From contig DF237023.1 of the NCBI GenBank assembly GCA_000708835.1, positions 173,654-237,653 on the forward strand: a stretch of DNA of 64,000 bases, read 5' to 3'. The notes below the pieces were generated by a model, which was not told the DNA's origin, searched no databases, and saw only the letters and a list, made by a program, of their open reading frames with translations. The position numbers were made by a program, and so were the translations under genes. Below are positions 45,387-58,697 of the stretch, in pieces; position 1 is the first letter of the stretch, and every line of letters begins with the position of its first letter. Origin of the DNA: Klebsormidium nitens (Eukaryota > Streptophyta > Klebsormidiophyceae > Klebsormidiales > Klebsormidiaceae).

Positions 45387-48300
45387 ATGAAACCCGCCCA
45401 CTCTGTGCTCCTCTTCGGGGCCCTCCTCGCTGTTGCCGCAATTGCGGACGCCACCACCACCTGTAGTTCTGGCCGTTCTGGCAGCGGCACGTGCAAATGT
45501 GATGGCAGCGGTTTCGGCGTCCGGGGCAGCTGCAAGACTGAGAACAACTGCAACACCAACAAGAACTTCATTTTTGGAGCGTCTAACACCTGCCAGTGTA
45601 AGTCCGGCTACTATAAGTACAGTTTGACTACTTGCAAAACGTGCAAAGATGCGGCGCATACCTCCAAGACAACTTCATCATGCACACCGCCAGTAACCTG
45701 CCCCAGTGGCCACAGAGACGGGGGGTCAGGCAAGTGCACGTGCAACTCCAATATCCCCGCCGAATTGAGGACCTCGAAGGACACTTGCAAGTGCAAATTG
45801 GGCCAAGGGAGCACCGGTGTCTGCGGCGACCCGGTAAGCAATCTTACCGCCTTTATTTTGCTGTTGTCTTTGGTCCTGATTGGTGCAAGTCTGCTCAAGC
45901 ATTGCCTTGCCAGTCAACCTCTGATAAGGTGTCCCTTGTCAAGGGGATTTTTGCCAAAATATGGTATGAAGCAACAATAGGTGCACTTGGTGGCTTGGTG
46001 GCCAGAACTGCCAGTAAAAGGAAAAGCTGGGCTGCAGCTAAGCACTCATGCAGGCACACAGCTTTGGAGCACACCCAGCTGATTGAGTAGGTTTCACAAG
46101 TTCTAAAGCGAAAGGCGCTTCCTTTGTTTGGGATGCAGAGCTGTGTCCTTTCGTCTCTAAGTTCTTTCTGCCAGCTTGGTTGTTGACAAATGCACTCGCC
46201 GCTCCTTTGCAGCATTTCATCGGAGGCAATGGCGTCAGGTACGACTTCCACGGTGAGTACTCAGCAGCTCCTTTCTTCTTCAAGGGTTGTTGTCTAGTAG
46301 ACACGCACACGCTTTGACAGTAGGCTGCAGTCAGAGACCGGAAGTCTGTCAGCCAGCTGTCCTCGCGAATACTGGTACAAGGCTTTACATATATCACCTT
46401 GAATGAAATGTTACTCTGCTTGTACACATAATTCGGTCGAATCAACTTTTCTGCTGGGGTGTGAGACCAAGCATCCCTCAGATTCTGTTTGAGAGCCTTT
46501 CAGCAGACCTGTGTTATGTGAACACTTGCCTTCTAATACGGCCTCCTCACGTGTTTGCTCCGTCACAGGATGCGAAGTCCAGGGTTGTCCACACTTTGAC
46601 GAATTATTGACCAGGCAGCTCACAGTCTTCCCCTTCTTCTGCAGGTGTCCCTGAGAAGTCCTTCTGCCTCATTTCCGACAAGGCCTTCCACCTGAACGCT
46701 CACTTCATCGGCCAAAACGGCCTAGAGACTGGCATGGACGGCACCTGGATGGACCAGCTTGGATTTGTCTTCGTGTCTGGCAGCAAGCAGCACTCCCTCT
46801 CCGTGCACCTTGTCTCTGTAAGTTCCCTACCTGCAAATTGCAAACTACATGAAGTGATCTCTATGAGAGGGATACATACTTGGAAATCAAAGCTCTCTTG
46901 GGTTTGTACCCCTCTCCTGCTTGCTTCAAAATGAGGGTCAGGCAAGACGAGATTATATGCTAGTGGATGCCAATCCAAGCATACAACACATGGTGATCTA
47001 CAAATTTTGCTGCTTGCTTCCTCAAAATGTGCTCTCTCAAGTGCATGCCTCTGCATGCTTTTCAAAACACCATCTTTTAGAAGCCTGAATCAGCAGTACT
47101 TTTCTTCCTCTCTTCTTCTGATTGCCTCCGACTGTCTACATATGTGACGGCCCTGCCAATCCTCCCCCAGAACAGAGCGCCTGACTTTGTTCACAAAGCA
47201 ACTGACCTTTACTCCTCCTTTGCTGTCCAGGAGGAGGACTTCGCCAACGAGGTTTCAGACGTCTTCGTGGTGGCTTACGACTCTTCTCCCATCACTGTCA
47301 GCCTCCCCACCAGCGGCAAGAACGTGTGGACGTCCGATGACGGCCTTGTGACCATCTCTCGGACGTCCGAGGTGGCCAGGCTGACCCTGACGCTCAAGGG
47401 CCACTTCCAGACGACTCTTACCGCCAGCGAGCACGAGTTCCCTGACGGTCACCACATCGACTTCGATGTTGACGTCATGAACATCACCAGTACGTTATCT
47501 CACCCAAAAACACACGCCAGAGTATTATTGCCATTCTGGTGACTTCTCTAGGCTTGCAGAATCTTCAGTTCCTTCGTTTGCCGCGCTTCGCTCTTCAGTA
47601 GGTCCGTTAGTCCTTCCGAAACCGGCTAGCCATGAAACGGCTATCTGCAAGGGTTGGGAGTGCTGTAGCAAAAGAAATGTTTGCAAGCAATTTCCAACCT
47701 CTGCTCAAGAGCGCCTGCCTCGATCCTTTTCTCCTTGTTTCGGTGGCTCGCTTTCCTGGCCCCTCACTCGCTTTCCGCTGGCCTCTCTCGCTCACTTCTC
47801 TTATTCCATATACTCAAAGTACTGTTCCCTTTTCTTGCAGACTCTGCTCATGGCATCCTGGGGCAGACCTTCCAGCCGGAGCGCCTCCACGTGGTTGCTG
47901 GCAGCGCCGAGAAGAAGATGGACCAGGCCGACGTTGTCGAGGGCGGCGATCACGGTGAGCCCTCCGTTCCACGTGTGTCGCCAGTTGTTGGAATAACAGA
48001 ACAGATGAAAACAAGGCCTTTATGTCAACTGTGGCTCACAGCCTCGCATGGTGCCGTCTGAATTTGGACAAGACTGGCGCTACATACGTATGCAATCTTT
48101 TCGCCTTTGTGCGCTGGTGAGGAGTTTTCTTACGTTCTCTGGTTGAAGACCTTTTTTAAGAAGCTTTGGACCAGGCATCAGGCTCTGCAAAGCCGATCAG
48201 CGAGCTCTAAGCAAGAACGCCAGGTCGCAAGGGCGTGTCTAGAGCTTAAGGAGGCTCCCTCTCTCTTTGACGCTGGTCGAGAAGCCCTGTCTTGCGTCAC

Positions 48301-48644
48301 CACCTTGAAACAGAAAGCAACGTGATGATGAGCGGACTCTTTCTGACCTTCTGTTGCTCTATTCATGTCCGCACTTTCTGCTATCATCTCTCTTCGCTGA
48401 TTCTAATGTTTGTGCTCCATTGGAATCCCCGAGAGGAAGAAGACTTATACAAGCTCTCGCTTCCTATGCAGACTACATCTCCACCAACCTGATGGCCACT
48501 GACTGCAAGTTTTCCCGGTACTCTGCCCCGAGCCTCATCACCCTCACCCGCCGCCTGATGGGAGGAGCCCGGTTGGAGGAGCCCGTCTACTCCCACTCCC
48601 TCAGCTGCGCCAGCGACGCCGGCTATGTCAGCTGCATGATTTAA
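45387..48644 (+). CDS. Secreted root-cap-domain protein, copy 2
   Basis: Six exons give 401 residues: 45387-45833, 46213-46252, 46645-46817, 47231-47489, 47841-47954 and 48472-48644. A signal peptide (MKPAHSVLLFGALLAVAAIAD) precedes a 120-residue Cys-rich region with EGF-like spacing (CKCDGSGFG, CQCKSGYYKYS, CKTCK, CTCNSN, CKCKLGQGS). The root-cap domain then begins at CGDPHFIGGNG (about residue 147) and runs through YDFHGVPEKSFCLISDK, LNAHFIGQ, TWMDQLGFVF, FPDGHHIDF and AHGILGQTF. It differs from copy 1 in its much longer Cys-rich N-terminus, in an extra intron near the C-terminus and in a Cys-containing end (LSCASDAGYVSCMI). The intron between DP and HF cuts the signature motif. The protein is secreted, and its biochemical role is unknown. 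Confidence 0.88.
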
Positions 48645-49663
48645 TGTCGAGCTCGTTCGAAAAGTTGTTGTTGAGTAACGTTGTTGGGTTGCCTTTGAGT
48701 CGTCATTTGTGATGTTTAAGCAGAAAGCTTAGGGGGGGATTCTCAAACCTCACGAGCTTAGGTGGATCAATCTTGGCTTTTCAGGTGGTCACAGAAGCAT
48801 GGAATTAATCAGAAACCGGATGAACTTTCTAAAGTACATCGCAGATCGACTTGTAAGTAGATTACTTGTCATATAGCGTACAGATAGATGGAAACCTTCC
48901 TAGATGTCGTCAAAGAAATCTGCAGAATTTGCCAGATGACGAGGTATCAAGGTACCTCAAAAGGTCCTGTAAACAAAGCGTGTGCCGGTGACTTTAGATT
49001 GGTTAAGATTTGGGTGATTTCTTGTTGAATTAGGCGACCTGATCATTCCGTGTCAGAAAAGTGGGTGCTTAATCATGGCGTGAATACCTTGTGTACATGG
49101 AAAGCATTAGAATTGACTGGTCTTTTAGGATGGTATCATCATGTCGTGCATGCAAATTTCAGGACTCATGGTCACACTGTTGTGTCGTGCAAACGGGCAT
49201 CGGGCATGCAACTTAGCACTGCAGGACAATTTTGACTGCGTGAAATATTAAGGCCGTCTTAAGGACAAGTGATTCCCAATAAGTAGTACTAATGCAGGTG
49301 CAAATCTCATTGTAGATAATGATATGTAGATTCTCGCTGTAGATATGCAGATTCGGCGACTCGCCGGACTCAAGGTGCACATATCTGACGATCAAAGCTT
49401 GCAGCTTCTAACAAAGTTCGGACACGGCTAGCTTCAGGTAGGTAAATTGTCTTCGTGCAGTCAGTAACTCATGTGTCTTATGAGAAAGCGGCCCGCTACA
49501 TTATGGGTCATGCATCCGACTCATGAGCTTCAGGAATGATGTGCTAAGTGCAAACGCAGATCTTACATGCTTCCGATGATTTCACTGCATCTTTGGCTAT
49601 ACTGAAGATGTGTGGCCGCAGGGCAGCGCACGCTTTGTTAAGTGTTTGCCAGGTCAGGGACGA
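48645..49663. other. Intergenic region between convergent genes
   Basis: This is the 3' flank of root-cap gene 2 and of the DUF4460-like gene. It is relatively AT-rich, with no recognisable gene or repeat. Confidence 0.45.
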
Positions 49664-51901
49664 CTATATATTCTCTGGCGGGGGCCAACTTTCGGGCCGT
49701 CCTTTTCTTTCGACCGATCTATGAACATGGTACACCAAAGACGTAGCTATGGCGACATCTCGTTGGTCAAGACCTTCGCACACGTCCTGCAGGCTCAGCC
49801 GACCTTTCCAGACCTTCTCCGAGATCGCCTCCCCCAGTCGAGGACTGCTCCTCTTGAAGCTATCCAGCATCTCAAGCACGCCTGCCACTGTGCCCTCGTC
49901 CTGACCACCCCACGCATGCTCTGCGATCAGCTTCAGAGCGGGGTCTAAAGACTGAATGAGCTCTTCGATGGACATCATTCCCGTTTCCGTTTCTCCGGCT
50001 TGCTCTGCTTTCATCGAAAAGATGCTGCCGTGCTCTCCGTACCGGTCCGCTCCTTCAGAAGTACTCTTCTCCTCGGTCTCGTCCGTCTCCGCCGCACTCC
50101 CCAACGTAGGAGCCTCCTTCCCCTCTACCAACCCGCCACTCCCATCCCGCCCGGAGCTTTCCGGCGCTGACGGAGCTTCTCTGATCGACACGTCAGCACC
50201 CTCCCTGTCACCCTCTTGAACGGTGTCCTCCTCACGTTCGACCGAATCGTCGTTAGTGTGGTGCTGGGAGTGAGACCGCTTGATCAGGCGGGCCTTTTCG
50301 CGCAGCTCTTCTTCGCTCTCGCCCCCGTGGATGTGAAGCGCCCCCCAGCTGCCAATGGACCAGCGGAACGACTGCGCCACACCGCACTCTACAGAAAAAC
50401 AAAATGTAAGATTGTTAATGACTGCTGGAAGCGAAACCCAGCAATTAATACCAGTGCGAAGTCGTTTTCTGGACGACGGAGGACGCTAGCGAGTGAGAAC
50501 CTGAAAAGCCGTCTGGTGAAGATTGAAGATGAAGGGCGGAGAGCATTCTTTGTCAAAACGGAACTCAGCATCGAGGTGCCTGAAGCTGACGTAGTTTCTT
50601 CATTCAGAATAGGAACGTTTCCAAAAGAGTTCAAGTCCTGCTCATTGGAGCCAACATCACTCGTTGTGCAAACAAGTAGGCATCAAAACACCACAACAAT
50701 GAGAACTTAGCTGGTTTCGAAAGATGCAGATCAGTTCAAGCAGAAGTGTCTGGAATATGGCATTGGCAAGACCAGACACAATCTGGACTAATCAGCAAGC
50801 GCTGCATCGAACCTCCCACTCAAACAACTGCTTATGTAACCACGTTGAAGGGCATTCAACTCCAAGTTGATTGTAAAGAAGGATGACTCGGATTCTCTCG
50901 GATTGATCTGCAGATAGGAACAGACCACATGCTCTACTTCCACCAACAAGCTCTGACCTTCAGCCAAGGCACCCAAGTTTTTGCATGTGCGCTGACAGAA
51001 GAGAGAACTCACCTCTGAAGAATTGGCTGAAGTCTTCCCGCACCTGCTTCTTGCAGTCCCCGCCCGTTGTCCTGAACTTCAGCTGCACTTCCCGGATGGC
51101 CTCTCCATCTACCACAAAAAAGTTCAGCGCATAGGCCGCCGTTTTCGGGTATCCCTTCGCCTGAGGCTGTATTGAATCTAAAAAGGCAAGAAGCTGCCCT
51201 GCGGATCTTGTGTTGGTCTCCAGCATCTTCTCAAACTCTTCTTCAGACTCTACCAAAACTTTCTTAGCTCCCAGGCTGTCTATCATAGGAGCAAACTGCC
51301 TGAGACACTCCTCGAACGTGGGATCTGTTGACTGCTCAGAAGAAAGACTTGGGGAGGAAGCTGAGCCAGTGCGCACTTTCTTCGGCATGTTCCTTTTCGG
51401 CCCCCTAACTTGCGCTGCCTTTGAAGCAAAAGCACGGTGTCCCAGAAGCTGAATAAGACACTCAGAGTTTGTGGCTGGTCGATGAGCATGATTTTCAGCT
51501 CGGAAAGCGCCTGATGAGAGGTGGTGCGATCTCCCCCCTTTGCCCGCTGAGGACAGCGACCGCAGCGTCTTAGGGAAACCGCTGCTCAGCAGTTTGTCAA
51601 ACGCATCCTTTGTCGACTCAGCTCTAGAACTCCCATCGTGGGCGGAAATGCCTTTTCCTTTTGTGGAGTCTGAGGGGTGAGTGACAATGTAAGTGGGCTC
51701 TGGTTGATAGCTGAGTGGTGGGTTCGCAGTTTGTGCGAAAGAAGCTTTGATAGAACCACCCGAGTCTGCCTCTCCTTGGGTACAAGCTGGTGCTTCGAAA
51801 TGGACATGAAGAGAGCTGATCTGTTTGAAATGCTGATCCCGCTGCTTGGCCCCACCAGAAAGCAGCAGCTTGCCCCCAGCTCGGAGGCCCCTCGACCACA
51901 T
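49664..51901 (-). CDS. DUF4460/TCAIM-like protein, probably mitochondrial
   Basis: Two exons, 51901-51013 and 50388-49664, join in phase 1 to give 537 residues. The N-terminal 180 residues are low-complexity and rich in Ser, Lys and Gly, with a basic start (MWSRGLRAGGKLLLSGGAK) that suits a mitochondrial presequence. The core reads FEECLRQFAPMIDSLG, then TRSAGQLLAFLDSIQPQ, YALNFFVVDGE, VQLKFRTTG and FRWSIGSWGAL. It follows the layout of the DUF4460 region of the animal mitochondrial protein TCAIM (a J-like helical start, a short helix, then two beta-strands). The second exon continues with an acidic Glu/Ser linker and a helical C-terminus (SIEELIQSLDPALKLI). The function of the family is unclear. 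The match is by pattern rather than strong identity, so the family call is moderate. Confidence 0.65.
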
Positions 51902-52720
51902 TCTCGAGATGCTATGCAGCTTTGTTTAAAAGATTGTCGAGCCAATGTGCTCACGACCGCTGAGACTGCCACACCTAAGACTGCATTCGATCAGTCAAAT
52001 TAATGACCAGACGAGGAACAAAATGCTGCCACTAATTGGTCACAACCGGCCGCTATCACCTCATGTATACTTTCTCAGATGAATTGGCAAGCGGCAGAAT
52101 CAAATGTCCACCCACAGAAACGTTTGCTGATGACTCATTGCAGGGAACTTGCTGCACAACGCTGTGCACAGGGTGGTGAAAACACTTTCCTGATTGAAAG
52201 AAAACCATAGCAGCTGATTTCTGGAAATTCAAAACCAGCTTCCACTGATTAGTCGCCGCGAAATTAGCCGTTCCTCCAAGCGGTCAACCGAGTAAATAGG
52301 TTGTAGAAGGTATTACCGAGCGGGGAAGACGCCCGGTAGCTGGGCTGTTTTGGGCCATTAGTAAGCCCGGAGTATTCCTCCTGCTCTCGCATGCCTGGAA
52401 ACGATAGAAGCCGGTCAAATAGGCGATGCCGTCAATCCTGACTCCTGAGGCCCAGGCCCAGGCCCAGGGCTGCTCCTCCTCCAGAATCTAGAGACTAGAG
52501 CTAGGTATCCACTTCCTCCACTTCCCAAAAGCCCAAATACCAGGGCGCCTGTGCAGCTGGATCCACCTAGGTTCGTCACATAGGTATATACCGGTATGAT
52601 AAGGTTTGCAGCGGCCAGTTCTTGAGGCTTGTCTTGCTAGCTCGTTCTCTGAGCTGGTGCTGTCCAAATCCGTTTGCTCCTTCCGAACTCTTTGAGGATC
52701 TTCTAGTATCTCCAGGCTTA
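51902..52720. promoter_or_regulatory. Upstream region of the divergent DUF4460-like and TIM8 genes
   Basis: About 820 bp between two divergent start codons. It contains a small AGGCCC tandem repeat near 52447-52470 and an ACCGGTAT-type palindrome near 52590. No certain TATA box. Confidence 0.4.
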
Positions 52721-53780
52721 ATGGACACTAGCGGGCTTGGGGGCGGAGCGCCAAGTTTCGAGCTCCAGCAATTCCTTGAGGTGAGCATCTGCACAGGGTG
52801 CAAACGGCCCTGCCCGTCGGGTTGAAAATTGCTGATTAGATTGTAAAGACTCTTGCTCTCCTTTGCAAAACCCCTCCTGGAGTTATGGTAAGCTGCAAAC
52901 GGCCTTTGATCCTTTGGTGCCAGGAGATATTCAAAGTTTTGTGTTCTCTGGCACCAACTTTGGTGCCACGCTGCTCATGCACCTCAGAAAGCAAGCGGCC
53001 AGGGTACCACCACATAAGAAAAGATTCATTACATCACCTTGTGGGGCGTCTAGAAACTTCTTTCCATCCTTGGTTTTCAAGTCAGAGGCCCCTGATGGGT
53101 AGCAACTTGTTAACGTAAACCACATCAAACGTTGAGCTTGATGCACTAGGTGGTGGCGGGGCTGCTGCTGCGCTGGATCTACTCATGGTTAAAGAATGAT
53201 GACCACTTCTGATGTCAAAGTCGCTACCAAGTTTGCAGTCAACTCATCAAAATGAGTCCTTGGAGAGCAAGGAGCTCTGTATGACGCACTCGGAAGCCCA
53301 ACTTGCTGTGTTCATTTGACTTTTTTCTCCTTCAACAAGTGATTCTTGAGAGCTGCTGAGTTGCAGAATGAAAGCTAGGTGGTGTTTATGATGTTGCCCA
53401 ACTGGACTTGTTTTCTATTGAGGATTTCTCTGATCTTACATATGGGGTTCTTCAATCCTAGCGAAACGTGCTCAAGAGGACATGATATTCGATACATAGC
53501 TGTTCAAAGGCATCGTCCAAGAGGGCTCTCCCTCATCATCTCTCTTTGTGCTGACAGATCTTATCACTATCTTCTTCTCCAATTGCAGCAAGAGAAGCAG
53601 AAAGCGATGGTGAATGAGCTGGTGGCAAAGCTGACGGACTCGTGTTGGGAGAAGTGCATGGGCACACCCGGCAGCAAACTCAGCTCGGGGGAGACGGCTT
53701 GCTTCTCAAACTGCGCACAGCGATTCCTTGAAACGAGTCAGCTAATATTGCAAAAGTTTGAACGGATGCAACAAGGTTGA
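52721..53780 (+). CDS. TIM8: Mitochondrial import inner membrane translocase subunit TIM8
   Basis: Two exons, 52721-52780 and 53589-53780, give 83 residues, the usual size for a small Tim. The sequence shows FELQQFLEQEKQKAMVNEL and then the twin CX3C motif: CWEKC at residues 39-43 and CFSNC at 58-62, with PGSKLSSGE between. That spacing and the KAMVNE context are specific to Tim8. In the intermembrane space, Tim8 pairs with Tim13 as a hexameric chaperone that carries hydrophobic precursors to the TIM22 or TIM23 translocase. The intron is about 800 bp and falls just before QEKQK. Confidence 0.93.
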
Positions 53781-54968
53781 GGAAACTGCAGTTTTCACGA
53801 CAAAGAAGTACACAGGGAAGTAATCCTGTGGGAATTGGCTGGAAGTAGGGGCAGCATTTTTCGTTTAAGATTCCAGACCTATCCATTCTTCAGCTTTGCA
53901 GAGTGAGAGACAATAACGACAAGGGGTGTCGGTTCGTTAGGAAGCAGCACAAATCCAGTCTTCGATGACAACAGTTGCTAGTACTCGCGTGATCAACCAG
54001 TGGTGTCAACGGATGTGCTAGTTTGGCACATATTCAGTGCAGGCCCATTGGAAGGACAGTCTCGAAGGGTTGCGAAAGGGAAATCGTACACAATTTTTGA
54101 GGATACTCATTATTGGTCGCATGCAGCTGCCCATGCCATCTTAAGTAGCCTGCGGTGAGTCTCACTGAGCAGCCAGCGTGTCGCGAAAACCATAACAACA
54201 ATAGCGCGCAAGCCATGGGAACAAGCGCCGCGCACCGCGGGCGCGGCACCGTGCATGATCTGCAGACATCCATTGCTGGCACTCGAGCAATTTCGGGAGC
54301 GGCCTGATGACCATGTGGTTAAAATGATCGTGTCAAGTTGACAGCTAGCTATAGCGTTTGCTGCCATCATACAAGCCCCCTTAAGTTGGAAACGCATGCT
54401 AGTGCACATGTCATCATATAACGTATACTCAGTCGATATTGCCCTATCATCAATCTTATAAAATGAAGGAGATGTGACCATGTCAATTGCTTGCATGCAT
54501 GCATGTGCACTGCAATCCAGTCCAATCCATATTGATATCATTGGCGTCGGGCAAATCCCTTTCGATGACTGCAAGTCACGGCACATGATTGGGTCTCTTT
54601 CACTAATCCGATTGCGTCAGACTGAGTCAGCCGTGATTGCCACGCAAATCAAAGCGTAATTGGCAATTCAACTGGAAGTCCGACATGTATTGATCCATGC
54701 AAACAATGGTAAGTTCGATCGAGGCTGAAGGACTGTTGGAAATATTATGCGCACGCCCCCCCCACATACATTTCGATTTTAGGGACCGAGATGCCATCGT
54801 CAGATGCCCGCAGGCAATGAAGAATCGCTACACACTTGTTCGGACTGTACACGCTGCCACTTCCACCTCAAATCATTTCACTGAAAAACGCCGCTCTCAA
54901 AGAATGTTCGGAATTGCCCGCCCCTCCCCACCCCTCAACACGCTGTCTCACCCGTTTGAAACTCCCCT
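53781..54968. other. Intergenic region between convergent TIM8 and FabZ genes
   Basis: No gene seen. A GCATGCATGCATG tract lies near 54492-54506. Confidence 0.45.
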
Positions 54969-57931
54969 CTACTTGCCAATCATGAGCATCAACTCCCCTT
55001 CGCACACCACTTCCCCGTTGACATACGCTTTCGCGTCGAGCTTTGCGATTCCGAACCGTTTCTGCAGCTTGGTCAGCGTCACCCGCAGCAGTAGCGTGTC
55101 CCCGGGGACAACCGGCTTCCGCCAGCGCACGTTGTCCACTCCCGCAAAGAAAAAGTTCTCTTTGCTGCCGCCCACCTCCGGCGAGAGAAGGACGATGCCC
55201 CCGACCTGCGCCAGCGCCTGGAGCGAAAAGGTGGGACAAACCATTCAGGGCATGCCGGAAAACAGCTACAAACTTGGAAAAGTTTCCTCACTGCTCATTT
55301 TGACTCGTTAACCTTCCGCGACCACTGCCTTCAGGTTCGTCTCATCACAGAATGAAGAGGAGAAAGATCACCTTCATGAGAAAGATATTCCAGCAACTCC
55401 CCCAGTCCGCTGGGGAGAATCAGGGAATGAGTATTTTAAGAATTAGAGCACCGCAACACGTTCTGAGCGGCCTTCCACAGCGGCACAGCTCGTATCCGAC
55501 GGCCTTGAAGCTTCGCACGCTGAAGCAGAAGGGTCAGCTCAGAGGATTAGCAAGGGAACTCTCTGTGCGAACGATGAACCGGCTTGAGCTGCAAACGCCT
55601 TGCTAGCTCGCTAATAATAATTGTGCCTGTAAAGACCTCATCCGCTCCCGCATTCACTGCGACGAATGCTCAGGAAGCTCTATCGCACAAATCCGTTCCA
55701 AAGGTCCAGCTGCCCATATTTACGACAGAGATGCGAGAGCAAACGAAGGCAGAAGCAAAGAAGTGACAGCCAGACCAGAGAGTTTGATCGATGCTGGCGA
55801 GTGAAGACTTTTGGCCGCCTGCTTTTGATGCTGAGAGAGTAGCCCTCTTGACGCCGGGTCGAACAAGCGCCTTCTGGAGGGATCTTTTAGACCCGGAAAA
55901 GAATTTACGGGCACTGATCGCCAATCAGTATGCCCACACTCGCTGATGCCTGGCTGCTTCACCGCACACTCCATTCTTGCAGACCCCTTTAGGTTCGCCT
56001 GTAGACGTCCTCGTTTGACGGATCGAGAACCAGAACGTCATTGCAATCCAGAATCGTATGAGGACTGCAGACAAACGGTCCCGGTCGCAGCCCGCTTCTT
56101 CATCAACCAGCAGGCACTGAACCGTCTCATGTCACTGAACTTCCTCATGTTCGATGGTCCACTCCATGACTAGTCCACGAGGGACCGTTCAAGTTGATGA
56201 TCTCCAGAGCCTCTTCGAGCGTTGGCTAACTCACCTCGACTTGGAGTACTCCCGGCATAATTGGTCGCTGCGGGAAGTGGCCGTTGAAAAACTGGTCGTT
56301 CACCGTTACGTTCTTCAGTCCAACCGCCGTTTTGCCAGGTTCATACTCGATGATCTTATCGACTAGCAGGAACGGGTACCTGCCAAAGAGAACGCTCGCA
56401 GATGTGAGCCGAACCCCCGAATTTCGAGTACAAACGAGTCATTCGCCTTCAATTACAAATCTTACTGACATATCTCCGAACTTCAAACGGGGACATTCGA
56501 TGATGGACAGAGACTGCGTCGAACCCACTGATTGAAGACTGGACGAGCGCCACAAACATCCATTTGCCATCGTGCGAATCGATTTTTGGATCCACTCAAA
56601 TTGCCGGACCAAGACCATTTTCCAAATGACAAGATAATCATAAGTTGGGGCTTGAAACAGCAACACTGGCACTATGTTCGAAGGTGGTTCTGGGGTCATG
56701 ATACAATCTAAGCACTGCAAAATCCTTGAAAGGGACAGATGGTTTGGGAAAACCCACCTGTGCGGGAGAATCTCCTTGATCTGGTTGATATCCAAGATCG
56801 TCGGATACCGTCCATTCTCTGCAAACAGCCAGCTGTCAGCAAAATGATGTGCACATTGAGAACACGATTCTTTTTGCCCCGCAGACGGGTGCAACTCGGA
56901 TTGAGTTTCGCTTATCTGCAGATTTGATCAGTCCATTCTCCTGAGGAACTGGAACCCAGGCGGATCGAATATGGCCCAAAGCTCATTCTCACATCGTGCA
57001 GATTGGGGCCTGATCATATATGCAAAGCCCTGACATGCTCTTCTGAAACATTTCTCCGGGCACCCTACCATTTTGTCAAGGTGAAGTATGCTTGTCAATG
57101 ACCTGTGTAAAAGCAGAGCTGAAATCTGTTTGCATCCTCGCATATGAACAGCCCTAAGGTAATCAGTAGCTATCAATCCATAGGCTGCATCGTCGCAACA
57201 CATTCGCAGCGACACAATGGCCGTCACTATCAGAGTACTCGTACCACCACCAATAGGAAACTTTCGCTTTGGCACTAGCCGTAGGCCATGGTTGTGAAAG
57301 TCGCAGGAAAATCCCTGATCGAAGCTCAAACTGAATTTAAACTGTATTAAACCACAAATTGAAGTAAAACCAGTATCAGAAGCCTCAGAAAAGAATGGTG
57401 GGGGCCGGATCTACCACCAATTCGAAGAAGAAACCCCTCCAATTCGCCGCATGAGCACGATGTTCCACCTCCAACTCAGCAAGCACTTGCGTAATGCCCC
57501 AGCAACCCGAAGTGTACTCATTGCATTTGCTCATGTTGCAGGAGCACAAACAGGCACAAGTCACAAATGCAAACCATCGAGTATGCATCCACATCCCTTG
57601 CAGACCTTATCGCGGGAGTGAGCCCACGAGAGTCACCTTGTTTCTCAATAGGGACAGCTGCCTCTTCAACATTTGGCTCTTCCGGTTCAGCGGGCGCAAC
57701 AGTTGCCGACATCCGCATTGGGCCCCTTGTGATATCCCGTGTGCAAACCTTCTTTCCCCAGCTTCCACTTCGCAGACCACCAAACCTAGGAGCACCCAAA
57801 GGGCAGCCTGACAAGCACTCTACAGCTGCAAAGTGTTGTCTGGCGCGGCAGTGCTTTTCGGCACTTTGCTGGTGCAGCCCGCTCAAGGCTGGACTGAAGC
57901 ACAGAGATCTAGCACACGCCGTCGAGGCCAT
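54969..57931 (-). CDS. FABZ: (3R)-hydroxyacyl-[acyl-carrier-protein] dehydratase, plastid FabZ
   Basis: Four exons give 249 residues: 57931-57637, 56818-56758, 56379-56235 and 55217-54969. The first 95 residues are a chloroplast transit peptide ([19 protein letters not shown], then Ser/Arg-rich). The mature protein starts near [20 protein letters not shown]. The catalytic His lies in [11 protein letters not shown] (about residue 153) and the catalytic Glu in GVLQVEALAQVGG (about residue 167), with [13 protein letters not shown] and [12 protein letters not shown] following. FabZ removes water from 3-hydroxyacyl-ACP in each cycle of type II fatty acid synthesis in the plastid. Both active-site residues are present and the length is normal. 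The gene is divergent from the DNL zinc finger gene. Confidence 0.95.
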
Positions 57932-58697
57932 TGCGTTTGCTATGGCGACGAAGCTACGGTCACTTTCTGATCTAAGAGGAGGGTGTTGCAAAATACTTCT
58001 TTCCTCCTTGCTTGTATCTAAATGACGTCCAGTTCGGTGCGCTCCGGCCGTTTGCAAACTCGTGATTCAACCGTCGAAGTGCACCAGCTACTGGACTTTT
58101 GGAAATCAATGAAGCGACCTATACACTGGCGATGGTGGACTGCTTCCAAACGTGACAAGCGTCGTCTTTGCGCCACTGTTTCTGCGGTGATCTCTGTATC
58201 GAAGTTTTAGAATGTCAAGCTTTGGCACGCAGCAGAGACAGCTCTGCTCTGCTCATGCGGTGCAGCTGCAACAGTAGACTATAATATCGAATATGTGCAA
58301 GTGCGATAATAGTTGTGAATGCTTCGATACAAGACTTTCGAATGCTAGCCAATGCTGTGTGTCCGGTGCCACGTACGCATGTGTGGCTGTGCACCCATCC
58401 AAGGCATGACGTCATATAAAGGTGCCTCTGAGAGGTAGCAGCGACGAGACCGCCTCAAAGTTCTGCATCAAGGTCGCCGCAAAAAGTGAGACCTTGAGGC
58501 TGCCGTAGCGTTCTTGACGCGCGCTCTAGTTGCTAGCGGTAGACCCTGCTGCAGCCTGCTGCCTGCCCACAAGGGCAAATCGCCATTCCTTCGAGATAGC
58601 ATGTAATAAGAAAGCGCCTGGTATTGCTCAGAAAGAAAAGGAAGGCACGGAAGCCTCTCTCCACGAAACGCACCTTGCCTGGAGTGCTTAGGTCATC
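57932..58697. promoter_or_regulatory. Shared upstream region of FabZ (-) and the DNL zinc finger gene (+)
   Basis: About 766 bp between divergent start codons. A 62-codon open frame (58022-58210) is present but has no family resemblance and is probably chance. A TATAAAGG motif lies near 58414 on the plus strand, 280 bp before the ATG. Confidence 0.4.

Noticed and set aside
45632-46090. 152-codon frame overlapping root-cap gene 2
   Set aside because: Alternative frame of exon 1 plus intron; the exon's own frame gives the Cys-rich secreted protein and joins in phase to exon 2.
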